A program made the position numbers and the translations under genes. This document shows positions 8,218 through 17,425 of a stretch of 64,000 nucleotides of DNA, piece by piece (position 1 is the first letter of the stretch; each line of letters opens with the position of its first letter). The DNA lies in contig JBBQED010000001.1 of the NCBI GenBank assembly GCA_038320345.1, positions 186,001 to 250,000 of the forward strand, written 5' to 3'. The stretch comes from JBBQED01 sp038320345. GTDB lineage: Bacteria > Bacteroidota > Bacteroidia > AKYH767-A > OLB10. Under the pieces are notes generated by a model. It did not search any database. It had not been told where the DNA came from and was given only the letters and a program-made list of their open reading frames with translations.

Positions 8218-8886
8218 GTGTCCTTCCTCCTAAAAGAGATCTTTGCGAATTTCTCCTTATTCGGTCAAATACTCTTCTTAATTGCATTAATTATCTGTAA
8301 TCATGACAAGATTTCCCGTATTGAATGGTATACCATTTCGATTATATTATTTTACATCGCTGTAGATCTGGCTGCGATCATACTTGAAAAAGTAGTTCAC
8401 AATAATATGATCCTTTATAATACTGCACTCCCACTCGAAACCTTGCTGGTTATCTCCATTTACTATCCATTATTCAAATCAAAAGCTAAGAAAAATGCCA
8501 TTTTGATTACTATACCACTGTTAGCAATTTTTTTTATTGCTGATATTGTTTTTTATAGCGGACTTGAAAACTGGAATGTATTTGCATTGATCTGTGGATT
8601 GATGGTAAGTTCAGTATTTATTTATATGTATTTAAAACAAGAAGTTGAAAATATTCACGCCAGGCCTCAGGACAATTTTATTTTTTGGTTTTCAAGTGGT
8701 ATGCTTCTCGATAATTGCGGGAGTTCTCCGATGTTCTCCGTTTACCAATGGATCGGTGATATCCGACCGGATTTAGGCAATGATTTACTTCGAATCACTG
8801 TTATGGTAATTTATTTATTATTTTTTCTGATTGTAACATTTGGATTATTATGGACAAAGAGATTGGGAATGTTGCGTTCTTCTTGA
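8218..8886 (+). CDS. Multi-spanning membrane protein upstream of a histidine kinase
   Basis: The protein has 222 residues and about seven hydrophobic segments, beginning with IFANFSLFGQILFLIALII and ending with VMVIYLLFFLIVTFGLLW. I know no function for it. The start is a GTG at 8218, since no suitable ATG lies upstream of the first helix. The last 37 bases overlap the following kinase gene in another frame, which indicates coupled translation. The kinase itself has only one membrane helix and no sensor domain, so this protein may serve as its signal-receiving membrane partner; that is inference from the overlap. Confidence 0.7.
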   Translation: MSFLLKEIFANFSLFGQILFLIALIICNHDKISRIEWYTISIILFYIAVDLAAIILEKVVHNNMILYNTALPLETLLVISIYYPLFKSKAKKNAILITIPLLAIFFIADIVFYSGLENWNVFALICGLMVSSVFIYMYLKQEVENIHARPQDNFIFWFSSGMLLDNCGSSPMFSVYQWIGDIRPDLGNDLLRITVMVIYLLFFLIVTFGLLWTKRLGMLRSS

Positions 8887-9641
8887 TCGTTGTAACGTTT
8901 CTGATTGTCTTTCTGGTATTGCTGCTAATCAATCTGCTGCTTACTGGAAGAAATCGGAAATTAAAACATCAAACAGAAGTTCTGGAAATTAAAGCTTCCA
9001 TTGAAGAAGAAGTAAATCGTGTAAAAATTGAAGTCGCAGAATCTACACTAAACGATGTGGCACATGATCTCCATGATAACGTTGGACAATTGCTCACGTT
9101 TTCTATCATTCAGTTGAATAACTTGCGGCAAAATCCATTACTATCTGAAAACAATTTAGTGGGTGAAGCCCGCGATTCTGTACAGGAAGCACTCCAATCT
9201 ATTCGGAGCATATCAAAAGTATTAAGTCATGATTATATTTCTTCTTTCGGAATAAAAGAAGCTACACAAAGAATCTTCGAAAGTCTAGAACGAAATAATG
9301 TTTTAAAAACGCAGTTGGATTTTCAGGACGATCTTGAGTTTGTTTCCTCCTCCAATGAGCTTTTTGCTTTCCGTATAATTCAGGAATGTGTTAACAATAC
9401 GATAAAACATGCCGAAGCTTCAGAAATAACTTTAAAAGTATCTTTGTTGGGTAATGAAATCCAAATCATTTATCAAGATAATGGAAAGGGGTCCGATAAG
9501 AATTTGGAAATTGAAAAACTGAAAAATGGCCTAGGCATGACTTCTATGCGAAAACGTGCCGAAATGATGAAAGGAACGTTTGAAATATCTCCGGCTGTTC
9601 CTCATGGTCTGAAAATTTTACTGGAATTCCCGAATTCCTGA
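8850..9641 (+). CDS. NarL-type sensor histidine kinase (HisKA_3)
   Basis: The protein has 263 residues with a single N-terminal membrane helix (about 8-31) and a short coiled coil. The HisKA_3-type box AHDLHDNVGQLL follows, with His75 as the likely phosphorylation site. A HATPase_c domain shows an N box (ECVNNTIKHAEA), a G1 box (YQDNGKG) and the NGLGMTSMRKRAEMM G2 motif typical of NarX/LiaS-type kinases. It lacks an extracellular sensor. It overlaps the upstream membrane-protein gene by 37 bases, and the response regulator follows after 17 bases, so the three genes form an operon. A second ATG at 8868 is also possible. Confidence 0.88.
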   Translation: MDKEIGNVAFFLIVVTFLIVFLVLLLINLLLTGRNRKLKHQTEVLEIKASIEEEVNRVKIEVAESTLNDVAHDLHDNVGQLLTFSIIQLNNLRQNPLLSENNLVGEARDSVQEALQSIRSISKVLSHDYISSFGIKEATQRIFESLERNNVLKTQLDFQDDLEFVSSSNELFAFRIIQECVNNTIKHAEASEITLKVSLLGNEIQIIYQDNGKGSDKNLEIEKLKNGLGMTSMRKRAEMMKGTFEISPAVPHGLKILLEFPNS

Positions 9642-9658
9642 CTTCAATCTGATTAAAT

Positions 9659-10333
9659 ATGTCCATTACAGTAGCTCTAGTAGATGATCATACCCTCGTA
9701 AGGCGCGGGATAAAATTGCTGATCGAAAACTTGAAAGATTTCACAGTTATTATGGAAGCATCTAATGGAAAAGATTTTCTAGATCAGATAGAAGTAGCAA
9801 TAGAAAGGCCGCAAATTATTTTGATGGATGTAAATATGCCTGTTATGGGCGGATTAGATACCATTAAAATTTTACACAGTCGATACGCTGATCTGAAAAT
9901 TATTGCACTCTCCGTGAGTACGGATATGAAAAATATTCGTGAAATGATACAAGCCGGATCGCATGCATATCTTTTTAAAGATGCGCTCCCAGAAGTTATG
10001 CATCAAGTAATACTACAAGTTTTTGAAAAAGGCTTTTATTATGATAAATTTGTAATTGAAAGTTTAGTAAAAGCTGAAGACACTACATCAAAAAAATATC
10101 GTCAACAAAATACTGTACAGCTTCGTCATCTGCAGGAAAGCATAACGGGTAGAGAGCTGGAATTTATTAAATTGTGCTGCACCGAACTCCCCTATAAAGA
10201 AATTGCAGACCAAATGGATATTAGTATAAGAACCGTAGATGGATACCGTGAAGCTGTTTTTGAGAAACTAAGTGTGAAATCAAGAATAGGGCTTGTACTC
10301 TTTGCTGTAACTTCTGGTTTAATAGAACTTTGA
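9659..10333 (+). CDS. NarL/FixJ-type response regulator
   Basis: The protein has 224 residues. The receiver domain (about 3-120) has the acidic pair Asp9-Asp10, the phosphoacceptor Asp57 in ILMDVNMPVMGG, and the conserved Lys in YLFKDA. A LuxR/GerE-type helix-turn-helix covers about 160-220 (TGRELEFIKLCC, then YKEIADQMDISIRTVDGYR). It is expected to receive phosphate from the kinase encoded just upstream and to bind DNA as a dimer. Its targets are not evident; candidates would be its own operon or the channel gene that follows. Confidence 0.92.
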   Translation: MSITVALVDDHTLVRRGIKLLIENLKDFTVIMEASNGKDFLDQIEVAIERPQIILMDVNMPVMGGLDTIKILHSRYADLKIIALSVSTDMKNIREMIQAGSHAYLFKDALPEVMHQVILQVFEKGFYYDKFVIESLVKAEDTTSKKYRQQNTVQLRHLQESITGRELEFIKLCCTELPYKEIADQMDISIRTVDGYREAVFEKLSVKSRIGLVLFAVTSGLIEL

Positions 10334-10416
10334 AAAAGACGCCCTAAGTTCTCTGGATCCTACTTTTTTGATTTGAAATAATTTTTGGATATTTTCACTG
10401 ATTGAATCAATGTACT

Positions 10417-11181
10417 ATGCTCAGAAATCAACTAATAAAGAGTCGAAAAAATCATAGTAAGATCAAATGGAGGAGTCATGAAGTACTCCGCATTGAAGGA
10501 TTCAGTGATGCCGTTTTTGCATTTGCAATGACTTTACTCGTGGTTTCACTCGAAGTACCCGAAACTTTTTCAGAAATGAAACATGGATTGTATGGTGTAT
10601 TTGGCTTCGCCATTTGCTTCATAATGCTCTTCATGATCTGGTATGAACAGTATATCTATTTCAGGTTGTTTAGTTTGAATGATTTAAGAACGATAGTGTT
10701 GAATGCACTTCTTCTTTTCGTGGTGTTGATCTATGTTTATCCCTTGAAATTTCTCTTTTCTCTCTTAACAATGGGTAATAGTTTTGAACATGATGGTGTA
10801 ATGATGCAAAGGATTCAGAATTCGGACGAGATCCGAGAACTGATGGTAATTTATTCATCCGGATTTTGCCTCGTATACTTTGTACTTTTTTTGTTATACT
10901 TAAATGCCTATAAAAAAAGAGCGGTGATCGGACTTAATGCAATTGAAAGTTATTGTACAAAATCTGAGATCTATAAACATATCACTATGATTAGTATCGG
11001 AATGTTTTCGTTAGTTCTTTCCTGTATCTTAAATGATGGCTATGCCGGTTTATCTGGTATGGCATATATGATTATTGGACCAGCATTAGGTATACTCTTT
11101 TCCTTCCGGAGTAAGCAGCTAAAAAAGATTTTTACTGCAGAGGAAATAGCAGCTCATGAAAGCTGGTTACACGAAGAATGA
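10417..11181 (+). CDS. TMEM175-family (DUF1211) potassium-channel-like membrane protein
   Basis: The protein has 254 residues and six hydrophobic segments. The first carries the family hallmark RIEGFSDAVFAFAMTLLVV (Arg, then FSD, then TLLV). Bacterial TMEM175 proteins are six-helix subunits that assemble as tetramers and conduct potassium. The hallmark is intact and the length is near the usual 200-250, so a channel role is plausible but unproven. I chose the ATG at 10417 over a TTG at 10402. It lies 83 bases after the response regulator in the same direction and may share its transcript or be one of its targets. Confidence 0.82.
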   Translation: MLRNQLIKSRKNHSKIKWRSHEVLRIEGFSDAVFAFAMTLLVVSLEVPETFSEMKHGLYGVFGFAICFIMLFMIWYEQYIYFRLFSLNDLRTIVLNALLLFVVLIYVYPLKFLFSLLTMGNSFEHDGVMMQRIQNSDEIRELMVIYSSGFCLVYFVLFLLYLNAYKKRAVIGLNAIESYCTKSEIYKHITMISIGMFSLVLSCILNDGYAGLSGMAYMIIGPALGILFSFRSKQLKKIFTAEEIAAHESWLHEE

Positions 11182-11198
11182 AGATTTCTCTAAACCAA

Positions 11199-11693
11199 TC
11201 AAGCCCATTGGCAGAGAATCCCGCCCATTAATGCAAAGCTAATTATCCAGAACCCAGAAACAACGAATATATACTTTACACTTCTGCGTTCATAAATCGC
11301 ATTAGTGGCAATAATTGGAAGTATTAATGCGATACCTGCAAATGTTCCGTGAAACGCACCATGCTTAAAAGTTCGGTAATTTCGTCCGTACTTATCGATG
11401 AAATTTTTCATCATGATTGATAATTCAGAATCTGGATTTTTCAAATCTGGATCGCCCATTACAATGGATTGCAGATGGAACTGATGAATCACCAGCATCT
11501 GTAACATTACAGCTATTAGGAAACTAAAAATAAAAGTGAGGATAAGGGTCTTTGCCATATTGGCGCCTTTCATACTTTCAAGGGTAAGGCCGGATTCTCT
11601 CATCCAAATGTTTCCAAATACTTTAGGATTGTACCAGATAAAGCCCATGATCATTGGGACGAGGGCTGCAATCAAAATAACGGGGAAGTTCAT
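11199..11693 (-). CDS. DUF1761-family membrane protein
   Basis: The protein has 164 residues and four hydrophobic segments. It opens with the family-like stretch ILIAALVPMIMGFIWYNPKVFG, followed by a Trp-Met pair and a loop. The middle contains a HGAFHGTFAGIALILPIIA segment, also typical of DUF1761. No function is established for this family. The gene converges on the channel gene, with 17 bases between the two stops. The ATG at 11691-11693 is the only reasonable start. Confidence 0.8.
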   Translation of the reverse strand: MNFPVILIAALVPMIMGFIWYNPKVFGNIWMRESGLTLESMKGANMAKTLILTFIFSFLIAVMLQMLVIHQFHLQSIVMGDPDLKNPDSELSIMMKNFIDKYGRNYRTFKHGAFHGTFAGIALILPIIATNAIYERRSVKYIFVVSGFWIISFALMGGILCQWA

Positions 11694-12253
11694 AGGTAGG
11701 TGGTTTTTAGGTAGGGTGAAAGTATATCATTATTTCTTGTACTCCAAATTTGCTCCCGTGGAGACTAGTTTCCTCCCTTCGCCTTAAAACAATGCTTCCG
11801 CCAACACAACCTTCACTTCCGCCAATCTATTAAATTCTGTTGTAAAAAAAATTTAAAAGATTTCGTGAATATAAAATGAAAATAGTTTTGTAAAGTCAAA
11901 TAAATATGAGTAGCATTGTCACAAATCTGTATAGTACCTAACCCTTACTAACCAAAACCATTACAATCCTTGTGATCATTAAAAACGCGGGGAGATTTCT
12001 AAACGAAGTTTTAGTTGACCTTTAATCCTAATAATAAAATAATATTTATTTTGTTATTAGGATGACATTTGTCTTATACATATTTTTCAAGTTTATGCTT
12101 TTATTTACGATTAGAAACTACAATTTCTAGGGCTCTAAACATTTCTTAAGATTTATTAATTAATTTAAATAGCCTCTATTTTTTGGCATGATATTTATTA
12201 AGCCTTTCCTGATTCTGTTTCGTTATTTACTTCCTAATCTAAAACCTATTACC
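11694..12253 (+). other. Intergenic region and leader of the large surface protein
   Basis: This 560-base AT-rich stretch contains no credible gene. A long inverted repeat lies at 12025-12063, described separately. A T-rich TATTTTTTGG immediately before 12188 could be a degenerate -7 box. A 22-codon upstream extension of the surface protein (from 12188) also falls here; see that gene. Confidence 0.5.
12025..12063. repeat. 18-base-pair inverted repeat in the leader of the surface-protein gene
   Basis: The arms 12025-12042 and 12046-12063 pair at 17 positions plus one T-G wobble, around a three-base loop TAT. The stem begins ATCCTAATAA and is AT-rich. No T tract follows it in either direction, so a simple terminator is unlikely. 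Confidence 0.65.
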
Positions 12254-15200
12254 ATGAACAAAGGCATCTTCAACCTCTGCATCCGGGAATGTATTACAGA
12301 TTGGATAACAGTATCACAAAGGGAAATAATAAAATATAGTGTATTTTTTTTATTGGTGTTAATTAATAATGGTGGATTTTCACAGGGTGTAATCCCAACA
12401 AAAGGAAAAGACTTTTGGCTTGGATTTCCTTATAATCCGCAATTTGGCTCCTTTATAAAGAGGTGTGATATTTTCATTACCTCAGAGGTAAATACCACCG
12501 GAACAATTACTATCCCATTACAAGGATATTCTCAGACCTTCACCGTTCTCGCCAACCAAACTACAACAGTTACGCTTCCGCCAAATATTGTAGAACATTC
12601 TACTTCCGAAGTTAAAGAGAGTAAAGGAATAGAAATTATTACTAACGATACTGTAAGTGTTTTTGCAATCTCCTTTCAGCAATACACCGCTGATGGAACT
12701 GTTGTTTATCCTAAACAATCTTTAGGGACAGAATATCGAATCAGCAGTTACAAAGGATTAAGTAATTATAGTCCGCCTAATTTAAATTCCGACTTACTCA
12801 TTGTTGCAACGGAAGATGGCACTCAATTTAACATTACTCCTACAGTATCTACCCTAGGTGGAAAACCCGCTGGAGTCCCTTTCACTGTGAATCTGAATGC
12901 GGGACAATCTTATCAATTACTTTCGTCGAGTTACTCTAACGACCTTACTGGAACTCTTATAAAATCTACCGATAGTAGCGGCTCATGTAGGCCATTTGCT
13001 GTCTTTTCAGGTTCTACCTGTGTAAATATTCCTTCGGGTTGTACTGCTTGCGATATATTGTTTGATCAAGCTATCCCAGTGCCAAATTGGGGCAAGATTT
13101 ACTATTCTGTTCCCTTCGCATTTGCAACTAGCTATACCATACGAATTCTTGCGGATCAAAATTCTTCATTGGTAACTATTGATGGCGGTGCGCCAATCAC
13201 TTTAAATGCTGGTCAGTTTACGGAGATAAATAATGTTATCGGTACTCGATGTATTAATTCAAACAAGCCTATCTCCGTAATTCAGTACATGCAGGGGGTA
13301 AGTTGTTCTGGAGCAGGGGATCCGTCGATGATGTATCTGAATGCGCAGGAACAAAAAATTGATAAAGTTGTTTTCAGTACGGTCACTTCCACTGTGATTA
13401 CTCAACATAACGTAAATGTTATTATGAATACTGCAGATATTGGTCAACTTAAACTTGATGGAATATCGGTAGCTTCCAATCTCTTCAATACGGTAAATTA
13501 TTGCACAGCTGTTTCGTATGTCAAACTATCGCTCACTCAAGGAAGTCATATGCTTGAAGCGGATAGTGGATTTACGGCCTATGTATATGGTACGGGTAGT
13601 GCAGAGAGTTATGCGTACTCCGTAGGATCCTATTCAAAAAGTTCACCTATCCAAATTGATTCTATCACTTGCTCTTCCGATACTATACACCTCGGATCTC
13701 AGAATATTTTGTTTGGTTCTTGGTGGTCAGAAAGTGCTGCTCCGAATGATACCATTGGTATAGGTGCTGTACTCACACTTACCCCTCCCATTCTTCCAGG
13801 TACTTATATTCAACATGGCAACGAATTTATTTCCGGTTGTGAGAAAAATTTCTATTATGAAGTAGAAGTTCCAGATCCTCCACAATTATTAATCTCATCA
13901 ATATCGGATTCTGTTTGTGTAAATCAACAAGTACAATTAGGCGTCACGCTTACTCCAGCAAGTTCTAATTATTTATATTCATGGTCGCCGGCAGTAGGTT
14001 TAAGCAATCCTAATAGCGCCAATCCGATTTTAACAGCAACAGTTAGTGGATGGTATAAAGTGGCGGTTTCTTCTCCCAATGGTTGTGCTAATACTGTTTA
14101 CGATAGTGTATACATTTATGTTTTACAACTTCCATTGCCATCTGTAAATATAAACGGAGCGCAATCCATTTGTCCAGGTGATACTGTTACATTAACCACT
14201 TCCAGTAATCTAAGTTATACATGGTTTCCGGGAGGTTCTACCGATAGTAGTATTGTGGTATCACCACTAATCACTACTGCTTATATTTTGTATGTTACGG
14301 ATAGCAATGGTTGCGTTAACAGCGATACTCTTCAGATTACAGTTAAACCGATTCCTTCTGCAAATGCGGGTCTTGATCGCGCTATTTGTTTGGGGCAATC
14401 TACAACATTGTCTGCCGTGGGAGGTGTATCTTATCAATGGAATAACGGATTGTTTACGGGTAATACAATTTCAGTTTCTCCCGCTTCAACTGTTGATTAT
14501 ATCGTAGAGGTAACTGGAGCAAATGGATGTGTCGATTTCGACACGGTTACCGTTACTGTAAATCCTTTGCCTCTTGTAAATGCCGGTATCGATCAAACTA
14601 TTTGCTATGGGGATAGTGCTTCCTTAAATGGCAACGGAGGAGGACTTTTTTATTGGTCTCCGAGTGGTCTAGCAAATGGCACAATTACAGTATCTCCAAT
14701 GTTGACTACGAATTATATATTAAGAGTTACTGATCTGCTCGGATGTAGGAATTTTGACACCGCTACCGTTTTTGTGCTCCCACTTCCTATTGCTAATGCT
14801 GGTCCTGATCGTACGATTTGTTTGGGTGACACAATAACTTTATATGCAAGTGGTGGTGTTTCTTTTCTTTGGAATTATAATGCAACAGCAGCTGATAGTA
14901 TTACCATTTCTCCTTTGACTACAACAACCTATTCTGTGACAGTCACCGATTCCAATCTTTGCCATCGTTCAGATAGTGCTCGTGTTTTTGTAAACCCACT
15001 TCCTCTAGCAAATGCTGGTGCGGATATCTCCTTTTGCGAAGGGCTTACATCCACTCTTACGGCAGTTCCGAGTGGACTTGTGTATTTATGGAATCCTGGA
15101 AATTTTAATACTTCATCAATCCAAATCTCACCAATCATCACAACTGATTACCAGCTAGAAGTAATAGATGCTAATGGATGTATAAATTTTGATACGGTGC

Positions 15201-17098
15201 ATGTCGAAATTTTTCCGAAAGCAATTGCAACAGCCGGTCCTGATCAAACCATTTGCTCGGGAAGTTCAGCACAATTATTTGCAAATGGTGGAGTTTCTTT
15301 CCTCTGGACACCGAGTAACTTAACAAATGATTCTATTATTGTTAGTCCTGGCATAACTACAGACTATGAACTAAAAGTAACTGATGTCAATGGCTGTCTC
15401 GCAACAGATACCGTAACCATCTATGTAGACCCCGCAATTTCCGGCTCATTGAATTTCGTATCCATTTGCATTGGAAACAATATTCAACTTACGGATTCAG
15501 GAGGTGTAAACTATAATTGGAGTCCAGGTGGTAGTAATAGCAATAGTATAATAGTATCACCAACTACTACAACGACCTATATCGTTGATTTTAATACTCC
15601 AGTTGGCTGTCAAGTAATAGATAGTACAACTGTAATTGTAAACCCTTTGCCGCTCGCGTTCGCCGGATCAGATTTCTCAATTTGTTTGGGAGATCCGGTG
15701 AATTTGAGTGCTTCCGGTGGTGTAAGTTATTTATGGCTCAACATCGGCGATACCTCCTCTGTAATAACCTTAACTCCTAGCACAACAATGAATTATAGTG
15801 TAGCTGTCACAGATATTAATGGATGCGTTTCTGTTGATTCTGTTCGGGTACAAGTAAATAATTTACCCATAGCAAATGCAGGAAATGATCAAACCATCTG
15901 TATCGGAAATACAGCTACATTATTAGCTTCGGGAGGAGCTGTTTATCTGTGGATGCCAGGAAATAATTCAGGAGCGCAATATTCTGTTTCACCAATTACC
16001 AATACTAACTACACGGTGATGGTTACAGATACGAATGGATGTATCAATACCGATACGCTACTTGTTGAAGTAATACCTTCTCCAGATGTTGTCTTTAGTG
16101 CTTCAGCATCCGCTTGTGAAAACATTCCTGTGCAGCTTTCCAACCTTACACAAGGTGTTGTTGTTAATACTTATTGGAATTTTGGAGATGGCACTTCTTC
16201 TTTTCTCAACAATCCATCGCACTTATTTCTTGATGATGATGAGTATGTGGTAAACTTACAAGTGACTAATGACTATGGATGTAGTGATAGTGCATCAGCA
16301 ATCATTAAAATAAACCCAGTACCGATAATTGATTTCAGTACTACTACAGTATGTTTGGGAGAAGTTACTTCCTTTAAAAATATTTCTGAAGTTTCTAGCG
16401 GTTCGATATTACAATGGTTCTGGCAGCTAGGAGATGGTACCACTGAAACACAATTTGAACCTTTACATATTTATCCTTACTCCGGAGATTTTGATATTTC
16501 GTTAACAGCAACTTCCGATTCGGGATGCTCATCCACTGCCCTTAGTCCTCAGGCTGTAGTAGTAAGACCATTACCGGAAGCAGGATTTACTTCTGCACCA
16601 AATCCAGTATCCATCCTGAATCCAGTAGTGCATTTCTCTGATAAAAGTAGTAACGCAATTGCTTGGCAATGGAGTTTTGGAGATGGATATAGTGGCTCTG
16701 AATTAAGGAATCCGCAATATCAATATAGTGATACCGGAATTTTTAATGTTCAGCAGATTGTTACCAATCAATACGGATGTCTGGATACTAGCTATAATGA
16801 AATTTATGTAGCCCCATATTTTACTTTGTACATTCCAAATGCATTCACCCCTAATGGTGATGATAAAAATGAAGAATTTAAAGCTAAGGGAATCGGTGCT
16901 GGCGATTTTGAAATGTCGATTTTTGATCGTTGGGGACAACTTGTTTATCATTCAAAGAATATAGAAAATTCATGGAATGGTAAGATGGAAAATAACAGCG
17001 AAGATTGTCAAGTAGGCGTGTACATTTATAAAGTGAATGTGAATGATTATCTCCATGTAAGACATCAATTTGAAGGAACATTGAGTTTGATCCGCTAA
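12254..17098 (+). CDS. Giant surface protein: IgGFc-binding-like domain, Ig-like repeats, PKD domains, gliding-type C-terminus
   Basis: The protein has about 1614 residues. An internal hydrophobic signal (YSVFFLLVLINNGG) precedes the mature part. The region starting GKDFWLGFPYN and running about 400 residues resembles the IgGFc-binding N-terminal domain. A first Ig-like domain is followed by nine repeats of about 72 residues (14129-16083). Three PKD domains come next, marked by FGDGTSS, LGDGTTE and FGDGYSG. The last 85 residues carry the gliding-motility-associated C-terminal domain (IPNAFTPNGDDKNEEFKAKG, then FDRWGQLVYHS, then YIYKVNV), which is recognised by type IX secretion. It is expected to be a cell-surface adhesin or matrix protein. 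The frame is also open from 12188; I chose 12254 because its context (ACC ATG AAC) resembles other starts here. Confidence 0.85.
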   Translation: MNKGIFNLCIRECITDWITVSQREIIKYSVFFLLVLINNGGFSQGVIPTKGKDFWLGFPYNPQFGSFIKRCDIFITSEVNTTGTITIPLQGYSQTFTVLANQTTTVTLPPNIVEHSTSEVKESKGIEIITNDTVSVFAISFQQYTADGTVVYPKQSLGTEYRISSYKGLSNYSPPNLNSDLLIVATEDGTQFNITPTVSTLGGKPAGVPFTVNLNAGQSYQLLSSSYSNDLTGTLIKSTDSSGSCRPFAVFSGSTCVNIPSGCTACDILFDQAIPVPNWGKIYYSVPFAFATSYTIRILADQNSSLVTIDGGAPITLNAGQFTEINNVIGTRCINSNKPISVIQYMQGVSCSGAGDPSMMYLNAQEQKIDKVVFSTVTSTVITQHNVNVIMNTADIGQLKLDGISVASNLFNTVNYCTAVSYVKLSLTQGSHMLEADSGFTAYVYGTGSAESYAYSVGSYSKSSPIQIDSITCSSDTIHLGSQNILFGSWWSESAAPNDTIGIGAVLTLTPPILPGTYIQHGNEFISGCEKNFYYEVEVPDPPQLLISSISDSVCVNQQVQLGVTLTPASSNYLYSWSPAVGLSNPNSANPILTATVSGWYKVAVSSPNGCANTVYDSVYIYVLQLPLPSVNINGAQSICPGDTVTLTTSSNLSYTWFPGGSTDSSIVVSPLITTAYILYVTDSNGCVNSDTLQITVKPIPSANAGLDRAICLGQSTTLSAVGGVSYQWNNGLFTGNTISVSPASTVDYIVEVTGANGCVDFDTVTVTVNPLPLVNAGIDQTICYGDSASLNGNGGGLFYWSPSGLANGTITVSPMLTTNYILRVTDLLGCRNFDTATVFVLPLPIANAGPDRTICLGDTITLYASGGVSFLWNYNATAADSITISPLTTTTYSVTVTDSNLCHRSDSARVFVNPLPLANAGADISFCEGLTSTLTAVPSGLVYLWNPGNFNTSSIQISPIITTDYQLEVIDANGCINFDTVHVEIFPKAIATAGPDQTICSGSSAQLFANGGVSFLWTPSNLTNDSIIVSPGITTDYELKVTDVNGCLATDTVTIYVDPAISGSLNFVSICIGNNIQLTDSGGVNYNWSPGGSNSNSIIVSPTTTTTYIVDFNTPVGCQVIDSTTVIVNPLPLAFAGSDFSICLGDPVNLSASGGVSYLWLNIGDTSSVITLTPSTTMNYSVAVTDINGCVSVDSVRVQVNNLPIANAGNDQTICIGNTATLLASGGAVYLWMPGNNSGAQYSVSPITNTNYTVMVTDTNGCINTDTLLVEVIPSPDVVFSASASACENIPVQLSNLTQGVVVNTYWNFGDGTSSFLNNPSHLFLDDDEYVVNLQVTNDYGCSDSASAIIKINPVPIIDFSTTTVCLGEVTSFKNISEVSSGSILQWFWQLGDGTTETQFEPLHIYPYSGDFDISLTATSDSGCSSTALSPQAVVVRPLPEAGFTSAPNPVSILNPVVHFSDKSSNAIAWQWSFGDGYSGSELRNPQYQYSDTGIFNVQQIVTNQYGCLDTSYNEIYVAPYFTLYIPNAFTPNGDDKNEEFKAKGIGAGDFEMSIFDRWGQLVYHSKNIENSWNGKMENNSEDCQVGVYIYKVNVNDYLHVRHQFEGTLSLIR
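14129..16083 (+). repeat. Nine tandem Ig-like coding repeats of about 217 bases
   Basis: Nine units of about 72 residues each follow the pattern N-A-G-x-D-x-x-I-C-x-G, then a Val/Ser-Tyr-x-W core, I-x-V-S-P, T-Y-x-V-x-V-T-D-x-N-G-C, ending in V-x-P-L-P. The units have diverged considerably at DNA level, so this is an old protein repeat and not a recent array. Several units keep a Cys pair (IC and GC) that could form a disulphide after export. Confidence 0.85.
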
Positions 17099-17425
17099 AA
17101 AATATCAATGCTTGTGAATGGATATTGTAGAGTTTCGAAAACATAATTACCCCATTCAAATAGGATGACCTCGATTACAGACTGTGAAATAGCCGAATAT
17201 TCTATTAGTTCTTATCCTGCTTTATAAACAATATAAAGGTTAGCATCTAGTCGATATAAACCGAAAATACTTAGAATCGAAGTGTCTCTAATGATTCAAT
17301 AATCCATCAAGAGCTTCAAGTATGCACTCAGTAAACGAAACAACTTCTATGCAATCAACTCTAATATCATCAGATAAAAAGAAAATTGAAAAGTCCAGTG
17401 TATTAATTTGTACGTTCTAGAGTGA
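17099..17425. other. Intergenic region without a clear gene
   Basis: This 327-base gap separates convergent genes. A 32-codon frame at 17322-17420 on the plus strand (starting MHSVNETT) is open but has no recognisable product or promoter. I see no terminator hairpin. Confidence 0.5.

Noticed and set aside
17322..17420. A 32-codon open frame in the gap after the giant surface protein
   Set aside because: It is short and has no -7 box or recognisable product; a frame this long is expected by chance.
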